A DNA stretch of 64,000 nt from Fulvia fulva (GCF_020509005.1 NC_063015.1:1426001-1490000); one strand, 5' to 3'. Numbered from the stretch's first letter, positions 33,862-45,191 are shown. Made by a program: numbers and translations. The notes: generated by a model from the sequence alone, not told the origin.

Positions 33862-34656
33862 ATGTCGAAAACTCCAATCAAGTACCTGCATCTCTATCCC
33901 GGCCAGGGCGGCGTTCAGATCTTCCCGCAGACGGTGAAGCTAAACAATGACACAGAACATGTCGTTAACGCGGCTGGGACCTCGAGCTGCATCACAACAG
34001 TTGGTGTGTTCATGCCTATGGATGACAAGACCAACAAGTACTTCGTTGCGCACATTGTTGCCATCGTCGGAGCACCGCACGACATGAGAGCATGGTGCCC
34101 AGCTGTCTTACATCCCACAGAAAATTTAGTCAGCGATGCTTTGAAGGATGCAGTCATCACTGCCTTGAAGGAGGATCCCATGATCAAGCAGCATTACCAG
34201 AAGGTAGCCAAGGCCGCCCGGGAGAAGCACGGTATCATCGTCTGCCCAGCAGTTACGCTCGGAAAGGATGGCCCTGATACCAAGTACACGACTGGCCACG
34301 ACATCATTCGTGCAATTCGGGAGTTTTTTGAGGTTCCAGCGCTGACGATATCCGGGGGCCATGGCTTCTGTAGAGAAGGCGGCGAGGATGGTGAAGTTCA
34401 CCTCTTTGGATGGAAGAGCGGTGACAACTTGACGTCTATGGACTTCCGGCCTATGCTGGATGGCAGGGCGAGGCCGGGCGAGAAGCAGCCAGAGACCTAT
34501 GGCTGGCGGCCATGTAACGAAGACGAGCGGGGGGAGAATTCAGGTCGTGGGATCAAGCAGTTCGCTGAAGTGCCAAGGGGTCCATGGTCGTTCGTCTATC
34601 GGGATGGAAAGTGGCAGAGGAACGATGCAGCGTTGTTTGAAGACCAGGAGGCGTGA
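33862..34656 (+). CDS. Conserved-looking protein of unknown function
   Basis: I do not recognise this 264-residue intronless protein. It is soluble, without signal peptide or membrane helices. Notable segments are FVAHIVAIVGAPHDMRAWCP (about 60-80), a helical region rich in Lys and Ala, KYTTGHDIIRAIREFF, then ALTISGGHGFCREGGEDGEV and a C-terminal GPWSFVYRDGKWQRND. The His, Cys and Asp residues around GGHGFCREGGED could be a metal or active site, but that is speculation. Start 33862 was chosen over 33832 because of the TATA box position. A degenerate partial copy lies just upstream, which suggests past tandem duplication. Confidence 0.65.
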   Translation: MSKTPIKYLHLYPGQGGVQIFPQTVKLNNDTEHVVNAAGTSSCITTVGVFMPMDDKTNKYFVAHIVAIVGAPHDMRAWCPAVLHPTENLVSDALKDAVITALKEDPMIKQHYQKVAKAAREKHGIIVCPAVTLGKDGPDTKYTTGHDIIRAIREFFEVPALTISGGHGFCREGGEDGEVHLFGWKSGDNLTSMDFRPMLDGRARPGEKQPETYGWRPCNEDERGENSGRGIKQFAEVPRGPWSFVYRDGKWQRNDAALFEDQEA

Positions 34657-35069
34657 GGGTGTATAGTATTGCAATGCATCACGCGCAAGAGTGCAGTGTT
34701 AAAGACTTAAAGGTGTGAGTGATGGTTGAGATTGGAAGGAGCCAAAGCATGAAACAGACTGTTATTGACCGTCGCTGCCGTCCCGCTTGTTTCTCGCCGA
34801 CAAGCCGGCGGCCTGTGCGGGAAATGCACGTTTTCTCCTGGTCTCCGACTTTAACTCTTTCAAATCGACAACAGTAATCGCGTCGCCGTAAGTGCCCATC
34901 ACGCATCACGAGGCTCGAGCAACGCGCTGCCCATCGCCACCGTCAGTGAATGATGCGCTGACATGTCGCAGACTGGGGATTAGTCGTCGCCGCTTCCGCC
35001 TTCGCGCAGTCAGACTCTTGCTAGAAAGGAGACTGGCCGGTCGCGATCTGAGACGACAACGACAGCAAG

Positions 35070-37295
35070 ATGCCTCGACCACCGGACAACTACACCCACG
35101 CTCAGTTCGAGCCCATCGAGAGTGAGCACGCCGGCGACACAGTCCAATGTGTCCACTGTCGCAACTGGTCCGGATCCGTCAAGACGCTCAACCGCAAAAA
35201 AGCGCATCTGGAGAACTGCACGCAGTACAAGCAATGGCGAGCGGCGGGCAACGGACAGGACTTGGCGCCCCCTAACAAGTACAGCAAGCGCGATAGCATG
35301 AACCTGAACGCCTGGGATCGAGGAGATCCAGAGTAAGTGAGCAATCCACAACTATCTCCACAACCCACTCTGTTCGACATCCACATACCAAGCTTGCGAC
35401 GATACGGATATCGCGAGGTTACTGACAGCAGAGGACAACAGTGCGATCAATCCATACAACAACTCGCCACACGGCTACAACGGAGCAGACTACACCCCAA
35501 CCATGATACGGGGACGCAACTTTGGTCAGGATTCGTGCTCACTTCTGCGCTTTGCTCCCTGCTAACACTTCGACAGAAACGACCAAGGTGCGATTCCGTC
35601 ATGTCGTGTATGTGCAAAACGGGTAACACAATCTGACGACGACAGTACTTTGACGAGTTCTACGATGGGGACTCGGCTACCAAAGTGAGTATTATCTTTT
35701 CCTTCATAGGCAGCAATTCAGCGATTGGCTTGTCTCCCTCCCAGACCATCAACGTCTTGTGGCGATTCAGACGTACCTAGATGCCGACATTGCCCTCCTT
35801 CATCTGCATGTCAAGCACCTCTTGAACAGACCGCCAACAGACTATCATAGTGCATGCGAGCTCGATGCCTGTCGTGTGGCTTCTCTCGCGCCAAGAACAC
35901 GACCCGACAGATTGAGCACCTTGCCCAATGCCAAAGTTTCTTGGCCTCAAGTGAAGGTCAACAGGCTCTTGCAGCCGGCGAACTAGAGATGACACCAAGT
36001 GGCGCCCGAAATTATGCACCTGGCAACGACATCTGGAAAGGCGGCGCACCGAACCCCAACCTCAACACGGGTTCCGCACCACGGACTGTTACTGGCGGTA
36101 TGCACCCCAACGCGCGCATGCCACCTCCGCCACATCGTCCAGCACCCTCTCTTGCGAATCACCTCGTCAACAAGTGGCCGGACAAGATGGACAAGGCGAC
36201 ACAGCAACAGTTCCTTTCGCACGCTGGATGTGGCACTCTGTCGGCGAGCGCACTTTCCCACTGGTAAGCAAAGATATCGAGCCGAGCGGACGGAGCTGTG
36301 GCACTGATACTATGATAGGCTTGGTCAGAACAGCCACATTTCGCGGGCAATGGTCTCCTTCATCGGTTCACTCATTGGCAAAGTCCGCCTGCCAGAGACC
36401 AGCAACAGCAAAGTTGACACCCAGTACCGAGCACTTGATCTTCTCATTTCCACTGTTAGCAACCTCCGTAAAGAGATTGATTTCATCGAGAGCACGAAAC
36501 GCAAATACGCCATACAATCTGACGGCGAGCCACCATCCCCGATCACGAAAGCATACATCGATCTCTTGATGAGTGCTGCCGACACACGCTCGACCCTGCT
36601 TGAAGGCATGGTAGTCCTTTGGGCGACCGAGCACGTAAGTTGCAGCTATGATATCGCTCTGAAGTGATGCGACTGACCACAACCAGTGCTACTGTGTCTC
36701 CTGGCAATACGCTTCAAACTTCGCAAACACCGTCCCTTCGTCGAATTACTCCGTCCCCTCGTACCTTACACACTCGCAAACAGACCCCTTTGGCAACGGC
36801 CCTTCCTCAGTTCGTCCTTTCAACGGCTCCGACCAGCACATTTCAGCGCTACAAGAAGCACTCATCCCAAATTGGACTTCCCGCGAATTCAGTAAATTTG
36901 TTGAAGCTTGTAGGGCCATCGTCGACGAGCTTGCAAACGCTGAGACTACGGGTTCTGGGCGGGAACAACTCGTTAGATGCGAGCTACAGTACCAACAAGT
37001 CGTCTACCTTTGGGAGCGATTGTGGCCCGAGATCAACGGCATGGGCGAGGAGAATGAGCTCGATAGCAGTCCAGCGCACGACGACTCGCAGACAGCTGGT
37101 CAGCCCAACAGCAGCGCCTTGGCTGGCCCATCTGGTACAAATGGCAACACTGGTCACATGGAGCAGAAACCCGTCGAGATCCAAGACGACGACAACGAAG
37201 ACAATCAGGACGGCCCTATGGGTCCCAACGGCATCGATTCTCCGTATGGTGGCACTGGCCTGGGTGCAATCGCTGCTGCCAACCAAGCTGGCTGA
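35070..37295 (+). CDS. Zinc-finger/TENA-THI-4 fusion protein
   Basis: The model has seven exons (35070-35332, 35442-35524, 35577-35587, 35646-35684, 35851-36263, 36319-36634, 36687-37295) and gives 577 residues; phases close at every junction. Two similar zinc-binding motifs, CVHC...HLENC (C27-C30-H46-C50) and CLSCGFSRAKNTTRQIEHLAQC-like (C138-C141-H155-C159; both C-x2-C-x13/15-H-x3-C), precede a TENA/THI-4 domain. That domain begins about residue 250 (LGQNSHISRAMVSFIGSL) and includes LLEGMVVLWATEHCYCVSWQ and IVDELANAETTGSGRE. The TENA fold is heme-oxygenase-like; some members are thiaminase II in thiamine salvage. Whether this one binds DNA or is an enzyme is open. The 166-nt fourth intron is the least certain part, as a small extra exon inside it is possible. 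Confidence 0.75.
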
Positions 37296-37377
37296 GAGCT
37301 TTTTCCATTTTCCTTACACTGCATTGTACACTATCGACAGGAAAACTGGCGTCGAGGATCGCTGTAAAGTCGAGATA

Positions 37378-38019
37378 GAACGCTAGCATAAACACCTGGT
37401 GCACTCGGCTTTCCCGGTCCGCTGAATCGCGAGTTTTCTAAAAAAAAAATTCAGAAAATAAGATATAATTTCGTAGTATAGCTAGATACGAGGATACAAA
37501 TTTCTACAAATATAGAACTAATAGTTATAGATCTATCGATAATTTGAGTTTCGTGATAACTATTAAATACACTATAACGTGCTTCACCACCGAGCGGGCC
37601 ACACCACCGAGCGGGCCGCTTTTGCCAAGAACTGTACCACTTCCACAGATACAGCTATGCAACCACCATTACAGCGTGTATTGTCTTCAAACGAGGCCAA
37701 ACTGACCTTAGCTGTCCAGGCCACGAAACGCGACGCGACAATCACGAATCGACTTGCTACAAAGGTTTGTCGTAAATTATCGACGTCGATAAGCGCCAAG
37801 ACTTTGCTATTCTTTGCTCTCGGGAAAATAGACTCTTAGTATAAGTTATAGCATTTTAAGGCACGTATTCGATAACGTATATATAGGTGAGCATTTTAGT
37901 ATATATATTACTATATATAAGCGCTTCGTTATTGCCTAATATACTGTTTTGTTTAAAACGTCGCGGTTTAACGCGACGATCGAGGAAGCCGAGTGCACTA
38001 GGTGTTTATGCTAGCGTTC
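37378..38019. mobile_element. Fot1/pogo-like DNA element, copy 2 (642 bp, TA-flanked)
   Basis: Terminal inverted repeats of about 35 bp begin GAACGCTAGCATAAACACCT at both ends (one mismatch early) and are bordered by TA at 37376-37377 and 38020-38021, the Tc1/mariner/pogo target duplication. The flanks are AT-rich. The interior (about 37579-37760) is GC-richer and one frame there reads SNEAKLTLAVQATKRDATIT, which resembles the N-terminal helix-turn-helix of Fot1/pogo transposases. The element is far too short to be autonomous. It is inverted relative to copy 1 at 2775-3072. A direct repeat of CACCACCGAGCGGGCC lies near 37585-37616. Confidence 0.82.
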
Positions 38020-38021
38020 TA

Positions 38022-38640
38022 CCAAAGCTTCAATGTTGATACTTCACACTCAGGCCTTTCCTTTCATTTGTCCTTTCTTTAAGCCGGCTGGAACTGATCC
38101 TTGACGGACAGCCTATCCGGGTAGGCCGGGTTATGTATTACACATCCATACGACCAAAAATTCTTGAAGATACGGTATCAGCAGTGTCTTGGCATTGTTT
38201 GCCTCAGGCACCGCGGGCACCACACATCTCTTCCGCCATTGCACTTTCTCGCGCCTCCATCAACCTTACACGTCTGAATACGTCTCCCATGGCTGTCAGC
38301 ATAGTGTCATCTATCACTAGCCAATCTCAAGCCTTCGCGCTGACCGTGTGACGAATCGGCAGGTCATTACGATGTGTCCTGGCCGCTCGACGACTCTTAC
38401 ACGTATGCTACCGGCCGTACACCACTGGAGGGCCCAGTCATGTCGAGATTTCGTGACGCCGCTGCCTCTGCGCCACCACCTACCCATCGACGGAAGGGCG
38501 ATACTGGCACGACTGTATGTCAGTTTACGAGCTCGATGTAGCTCTGGGCTGCTGTACCGAGGTCCCTCGTGGCTGCTCTATCCACTTCTCTCCTTGCGTA
38601 CCACCGACAATGGAACTAGGTGCTGACACTGCAGTTAATT
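38022..38640. other. Intergenic stretch, no gene seen
   Basis: 619 bp between the DNA element and the transcription-factor pseudogene. Short frames only. Confidence 0.45.
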
Positions 38641-40751
38641 ATGTCGACATCCCAGGTGTTGTCGCGCGGTGAAGATTTGACACCGCTCTACAGCTGCCAT
38701 TGCGGCAAGAGCTACGAGAGGGTGGAACACTTACGGCGACACGAAGCAACCCATAGCGAAGAGCGAATACACCAATGCCGCCTGTGGGCCCACTAGCGGG
38801 GCCATAGCCGTGCCTGCAGCTAACGTTTTCTGTAGATGCAAGTCGACATTTCCCGATCGGACGTCTTGCGGCGACATCTTCAAACATGCGGTGGCAAGCG
38901 CCAAAAAAATTGCTGCAAGGCAAGCGGCGTGCGATAGCTGCGTGACAAGTAAGCGCCGATGTAATCTAGAGCAGCCCTGCGAGACCTGCCGTAAGTGGGA
39001 TACCATCTGCGTGTATAGCGGCAGACTTCAAACACCGCTGCGGCCCTTTGGGAGTCACTCAAACAACATAGAAAGGCCGGCGTCGCCTGCTGCTATCGGC
39101 CTCGGTGATGAAGCATTCTCGAACAACACTGGAGCAACACTCGGAGCAGATTTCTCTTATAGCTGGAACGGAGACGATCTGTATGAGGACGCCAACGATC
39201 TCGCCTTGTGGACAGTTTTCGACAATGGTGCTAGTGAGTCAGCCACAAGAGACGACCCGTATGGCCTGGCGAGCTTCGATAAAACCAGCGAACAATCTCT
39301 GGAGTTTCTCGAGAAGTTCAAAAGGAATGCAGGTCTCATCGCTTCATTCGATTGTGGCACAGAAAGTGCCAGAGAGCATGCCTATACTGCCGCTTTGCGC
39401 ATGATGAGAAGCCCATCGCAGGAGTCCGGGATCTCTCCCACGTTACAATACAAGACCGACCCACTAGCACTTAAGTCGCATCAACTCATCAGCCTAGTGG
39501 AAGAAGTCATTAAGATCAAGCCTCGGAACATTGCGATCACTTTGTCTTGGTCCTCTGTTGGAGGCGATGTGTGTCGACTTCTTCTCGCCTGGACGCATGC
39601 GCCTGTATGTGGAGCTCTACTTTGCGCTGTGGCATCCCAACGTCAATATCCTGCACCGTCTCACATTCGATGCGAGAACTACCAAGCCTGTACTACTTGC
39701 GGCCATGGTCATCATCGGAGCTTCTGTCTCACCGCAGTCATCCGATCGCGAAGATGCCAGGACTTGGTTTGAAGTCGTCGAGGAGATGGTGTTCCAAGAT
39801 GACGATTTCTGCTACGACGGTGAACAGCAAAGGCGGTTCCCATCAAGAGAAAGGATACAGTCCCTTCTACATTGTCTGCCTCTACCAGAATTGGGATGGC
39901 ACCGATCCAAGTAAACGCAGAATACGGCGGTTTCGGTTCAGCACCATGGTCGCTGTGGCGCGAGACATTGGTATACCCTACGCCAGACACTCGCTTTACA
40001 GTTCTCAATCGTCAGATGACTTCGACTGGGCGGAATATGTTCTATGAGAAGAGCTGATTCGGATCTTTTTGTGAGTGTTCTTGCTGGACACAGCTTTCGT
40101 TATCTCAACAACTTGCCGCCCAGGCTTGCTATCAAGGAGATGCAAATGCAATTTGCCACCAACGAAGGCGCCTTTCAAGCAGACTCTGCAACAATGTGCT
40201 TCAACTATCTCGCCAGTGGGGCAACAGCTCAGGTCGGGATGATGTCTACGCTGTGCGAGAAGTTCTGCGAAGGCCAACTAGAATTACAACATCAAATTGT
40301 GCTGGTAGACATGGGACCACTGAATTTGTTCGTGGTGTCATCGGCACTGCAATCCATGATCTTCCAGACGCAGCAGTTATTCGGTCACGACATCGAGATG
40401 ACACCCGTCAGGCACGCTTTGCGGAACTGGATCAAAGTATGGAATCTTTACCAGGACGGCTACTGTTATCTTTACAGACACGTACCTCTGGTCGGCCACT
40501 CCCTGACTTCCGACAACATGTGGAAGCGCCTCGGATTCCTACGATATGCCCCAGAGTACTGGCAGCTCGCGCAATTTCTGGTTGAGCGGATATCGACTGC
40601 CAGCGCAACACGAGAGCAAGCATTGGCGGACAGAGCTGCCGCATCTACGACATGCCAGCAATCGCCACCGTCTTTGCTGAAGCAATACGACGATACTAGC
40701 ATGCGCCAAGTGAACGACCTGATCGTTGAATTTCAGCAAGTTTGGAGATGA
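38641..40751 (+). pseudogene. Broken C2H2 + Zn2Cys6 fungal transcription factor
   Basis: Exon 1 (38641-38783) encodes a C2H2 finger, CHCGKSYERVEHLRRHEATH. An intron (38784-38835) leads to a second finger that starts in frame (CRLCKSTF) and continues as RSDVLRRHLQTC only in another frame. The Zn2Cys6 cluster follows in the first frame (CDSCVTSKRRC...CETC...C). Downstream, the fungal_trans regulatory domain is split over three frames: a shift near 39548, another near 39865, in-frame TGA codons near 40046 and 40067, and one more shift before 40100. The last part (40100-40751) is a clean C-terminal half. Intact relatives are nuclear regulators, often of metabolite clusters. Next to the P450 and flavoenzyme pseudogenes, it may have been their regulator (inference). 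Confidence 0.85.
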
Positions 40752-41074
40752 TCGCCACGTACTGGTGTACCTGATCTGCAATGCGCCTCAAAAGTGTCCC
40801 ACCTCCACTTCCGCAGCCCACCTCCGCATCCGCATGTCACTTTCACGGCGGCGCATCATAGCAAATGCTATTGGTCGTTGCATAGAGATATCATGGCGCT
40901 TCGTTGGAAGCTCGTGGCCGGGTCAAGCATGTCTAATTGTACCGACATCTCAAGCAGACCGGCATTGACTTCGGTGGACTGGCCGCAGATCTCGATACAC
41001 ATATATCAATCAGCGCTCCATCACATGTGATCCCAAACCTCCATATGACAGCCAGTTGGAGTACCGTATCAAAC

Positions 41075-42774
41075 ATGGAACGCTCCTACCAGATCCTCGT
41101 AGCGGTATTGGCCATTGCGGCATACGGTTTCTACAGACTGCTATCCATTGGTAGCAGACCGAAGGATTTCCCGCCAGGACCACCAACCATTCCAATCCTC
41201 GGTAACATACATCTCATGCCCGCACGCGATGCTCATCTACAGTTCGAGGAATGAGCTCGCGAGTAAGTAACACCCTCCATGAGTACGGCGATGGCTGCTG
41301 ATTCGATAAGGTATGGCGACATATACTCTTTGATGCTTGGCACCAAAACCCTTGTCGTGCTTTCCAGTGATGAGGCCGTGAAAGACCTTTTGGACAAGCG
41401 TTCGATCAACTACTCGGCTCGTCCAGAGTTGTACATTGGTCAAGATCTCTGTCCGACGGCTTGCGCCTGCTTATGATGACCTATGGCCCGACTTGGCGAA
41501 ATATCCGCAAAATGGTCCATCTTTTGCTGAACCTCAACGTCGCCCCGAGCTATGTGCCATACCAGATGCTGGAGAATCAACAGATGCTGAACGATCTGCT
41601 GGACACCCCTGACGACTTCTTGAAGCATATTGGACGCTACTCTAACGCTTTGACGACCTCGATGGTATTTGGATGGCGGACTCCCACTTATGAGGACAAG
41701 AACATCCAACAGCTTTTCGATGGTTTCGCCGAATTTGCTGAGATCAACCAGACTGGCACAGCTGCCCTGATCGACTTCTTTGCTGTACTGAGACGTCTTC
41801 CTGATTGGATCCTGTCCACACAGAAAAAGGCAAAAGACTTGCACAAAGCGGAACGAAAATTTTATCTTGGCCACTGGCTACGAGCAAAGCAAGAGGTTGA
41901 GGACGGTACCATCAAACACTGTTTTTGTGTTGGCATGGCCGAAGCACAAAAGAAGGGGGGCTTTAGTGATGCCCAAGCTGTAAGCGTATGACTATTGTAG
42001 CTTTAACACGACACTGACCATTTCCAGGCATATATCTCAGGAACACTTCTTGAGGCCGGCTCAGACACCACCTCGAGCACGCTGTACGCCTTCATGCAAG
42101 CCATGCTACTCTATCCAGAAGTACAGAGGTATGCTCAACAAGAGATCGATAAGATCGTCGGCGACTCAAGACTACCGACCATGGAAGACCAGCCCAACCT
42201 ACCAATCGCGACAATGGTGATGAAGGAGACTCTCAGATGGTGTCCCACGACCATTCTCGGCGCAGTCCCTCACGCTACCAGCAACGACGATACCTACAAA
42301 GGGTACTTCATACCTAAAGGCACAGGAGTAATGAACAACGTCTGGGCCATCAACAACAACCCGAAGCGTGCCCCTAATCCTCGCAAGTTCGACCCAATGC
42401 GCTACAAAGATGATCACCTCAATCTCTACGACTCTGCCTCCAACCCAGACGGCACGAAGCGTGATCAGTTCACTTTCGGTGCCGGACGTCGAATTTGTCC
42501 TGGCATGCACGTCGCCGAGCGCAGTCTGTTCTTGGGCATCTCACGCATTCTATGGGCTTTCAACGTATCGCCAGCAGAAGGAGCGGATGGCCAGCCGATC
42601 ATCCCCGACCAAGAGAAGCTGACGCAGGGCTTTGTGTGCATGCCTGAGCCGTTTGAGGCCAAGATCAGACCAAGGTCGCAACAGCGGGCTGAGATTGTGA
42701 GGAGGGAGTGGAAGCAAGCTGAGGGCGAGCTTTTGGACCCGCAGACCAAGCAGTACATACGCTCGCCGCTGTAG
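41075..42774 (+). pseudogene. Broken cytochrome P450 (fungal CYP2-type)
   Basis: The N-terminal anchor (ILVAVLAIAAYGFYRLL) and the proline hinge FPPGPPTIPILGNIH are present. TGA at 41252-41254 stands where relatives of this family have Trp (EEW-ARE). Intron 41263-41310 then joins to YGDIYSLMLGTKTLVVLSSD. A one-base loss near 41450 shifts frame in the middle of the conserved C-helix approach. The rest is intact after intron 41980-42027: I-helix EAGSDTTSS, ExxR in MKETLRW, and the heme loop FTFGAGRRICPGMHVAE with its Cys thiolate ligand. Full length would be about 530 residues, ER-anchored, a monooxygenase. Family members often act in secondary metabolism; the substrate is unknown. The two lesions mean no full product. 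Confidence 0.88.
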
Positions 42775-43291
42775 TGCTACCATGTCATGGTGGGTACTAC
42801 TGTGATGGCACCCAACACGATTTGGAGCGTACAGCAAAAAAGCTAGACTTGCAGCGGAACGAAGTAGGTTAAGCCTGGACGAATTGTACAGCACAGAGGA
42901 GCAACACAGCGCCCAAATGGAACAAGATAGCAAGGGATTACTCAAGCTTCGATGGTCATGTCCGAAGTTTGAAGCACGCAGCGTCTACACGAGCTCAACC
43001 GCATACTTGGCGGTAACGGATGTTCAGCCGCATTGGCCGTGGTTGGAGTGAAGCGAGCTTTTGTGCTACGTCTGAACCTATCGGAGAAAATAATGCCGCC
43101 TGCAAAGTTGACGACAATAGATATGCAGTCAAGTGGGTTGAAGTGGAGTGAAGCGGCCCTATGAGCCACGACTCTCACCAACACGAGCCATGTCCTCGAA
43201 TCGAAGGAATTTACATGTAGCCTGGCCCTAGCCCTCGAATTCGTGAGCTTTGCACTGACACGTTGGATAGCGAACTCCCATCGACGTCAGG

Positions 43292-45191
43292 ATGTGTCTC
43301 TTGATCATCATCTGCATGTTATTCTCCGCGGTGAGTACTTCACATGCCACCGACTACAACAATCACTGCTGCGAGCGCCTCGCCGAGCATTTCTCACAAC
43401 AGCTCTCTTACCCAAGCAACGACACCTATCAGCAATTTCTTGATGGATACTGGACTGAGCGAGAGAGTGAGCTCGAGCCGAACTGCATCTTCACGGCGGA
43501 GAAATCACAAGACGTAGCTCGAGCTGTAGGCATCCTCGGCAAGACGTCGCAATGCAAATTCGCCGTGCGAGGCGTTGGACATACTGGCTGGCCCGGCGCT
43601 GCAAACATCGAATCGGGTATCACCTTTGACCTCTCTCGCTTGGACGATACTACGACGGTGGGAAACACGTCTGTTGAGGTCGGCGCCGGTGCTCGATGGA
43701 ATGCCGTCTATGAGCATCTCGATGCCCTTGGGCTTCACATCGCGGGCGGGAGGTTTGCGAGCGTTGGTGTCGCGGGCCTTACTTTAGGTGGCGGTATTAG
43801 CTTCTTCTCGGCACGCTATGGATGGGTCTGCGACTCAGTAATTGCCTTGAACTAGCTATGGCCGATGGACACCTAGAGACAGTATCTTCAGCCAACAAAC
43901 CGGATCTTTTCCGCGCTTTAAAGGGAGGGAGCAATAACTTTGGCATCGTCACAGCCTTTCGCTTCAAGGCCTTCCAAGGCGGAGACTTGCTAGTTGGCTC
44001 GGCCGTATATGATACCACGCAGTCCGACGACCTCGCTACCGCGTTTGTCGACCTGGCTTCAACGCCCATCGACCAGTACGATCCCTATGCATCGTTTGCA
44101 CAGATACACAGCTGGGAGAAGCAGTCAGATGTTGCAACCAAGGTTATCGTGAACACATTCACGTACACCAAGCTACCGGCTGTTAACAGTACTCCCCCTT
44201 TCCTCAGTGAGCTCCAAAATGCCGCGCCACAATTAGGTGAGTTGACTGCCGATAAAATATCATAGATTCGACCGTTACACTAACAATATAACAACAGCCA
44301 GCTCTCTCAACATCCTGTCTCTCCAGAAATCCTTCAGCGATGTAAACAACTTGGACAATCCAACGTCCCCACGCCGCGTCCTCATCAACATGAATTTCCA
44401 CGCCGATGCCGCTTTCATGATCGTACTGATCGAACTCCTAGACAAGACCATCACCCACTTCTTAGACCGAATCCCGCGATCCGCCTGCAGCGTGGCTTTC
44501 CAGCCCCTCCACCCCATCATGACCTCCAAATCCAAGAACACAGGCGGAAACGTCATTAAGCGTAGCGACCGAGCGCTAGCCACACCGGAGTACGAGCTTG
44601 CGAGTACGTAGGTGAGGCGTCAGCGAGGGAGTGAAGCTCTATACCAGCCCTCAACTAGCCTTGGCGCCCGCTCTGATTGGTCAACTTTCGAGCTTTAGAG
44701 TCACGTGACCTACCGCACTGTGCCTGTTGGCGAACTCGATGTCGTCGTATAATAAGCACTGTACGTCGGGTAGCGGTAGCGTGGATCGCACGCTACTTTG
44801 CAGTCTAGAAGGGTTGGTAGAGAGCTCCACTCCGCTACGCTTACCTTTGGAGGTTCACAACCGCCAACAGCACATTTTAGGTCCAGAGTCCGGCTACATT
44901 ATCAACGTCAATCCAACAGTCCAATGGGCCGGTGCTGAGAACGATGCGTTTGTCAAGGAACTGTGGGAGGAGACGTTTGCTGAAGCCCAACGCATGGCGG
45001 TTAGGTATGGAGTGGCAACGGACTGGGTGTATTTGAATTACGCCGAGAGGTGGCAAGACCCTATTCAGGGGTATGGAAAGGCTAACGTCGAGTTTATGAG
45101 GAAAGTGAGTATGAAGTATGAACCTAAGGGTGTCTTTCAGCGCCAGCTTTCAGGGGGGTTCAGACTGTGGCAGCGGGAAGGAGGTGCTTGA
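43292..45191 (+). pseudogene. Secreted berberine-bridge-type FAD oxidoreductase, split by an insertion
   Basis: A signal peptide (MCLLIIICMLFSAVSTSHA) precedes the FAD-binding domain, with RGVGHTGWPGAANIESG (the His typically binds FAD covalently) and SVGVAGLTLGGGISFFSARYG. A one-base loss near 43846 shifts frame. Intron 44237-44297 is normal. After the conserved GGNV, a 328-bp repeat (44554-44881) interrupts the gene, and the reading resumes at LGPESGYIINVNP. The C-terminal BBE domain has WVYLNYAERWQDPI and ends GVFQRQLSGGFRL. Relatives oxidise alcohols, amines or cyclise natural products. Position beside the P450 and the regulator suggests a shared former pathway. Confidence 0.88.
44554..44881 (+). 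repeat. 328-bp dispersed repeat, copy A (insertion in flavoenzyme gene)
   Basis: Nearly identical, inverted, to 53975-54302 (two mismatches seen: 'gcggtagcg' against 'gcgatagcg', and 'tccactcc' against 'tccgctcc'). CATT at 44554-44557 and 44873-44876 may be a 4-bp target duplication. Removing one copy plus the insert restores a continuous reading frame (GGNV-I-LGPES). No coding capacity. Left end TTAAGCGTAGCG is echoed in reverse 30-40 bp inside the right end. Family unknown; a short non-autonomous DNA element is likely. Confidence 0.88.

Noticed and set aside
35759..35986. Small extra exon (TYLDADIALLHLH) within intron 4 of the zinc-finger/TENA gene
   Set aside because: It would need a 41-nt intron with a weak donor; a single 166-nt intron is simpler, though RNA could overturn this.
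44554..44881. SINE hypothesis for the 328-bp repeat because of a GGTTCACAACC stretch like a Pol III B box
   Set aside because: There is no A box at the right distance and no 3' poly-A or simple-repeat tail.
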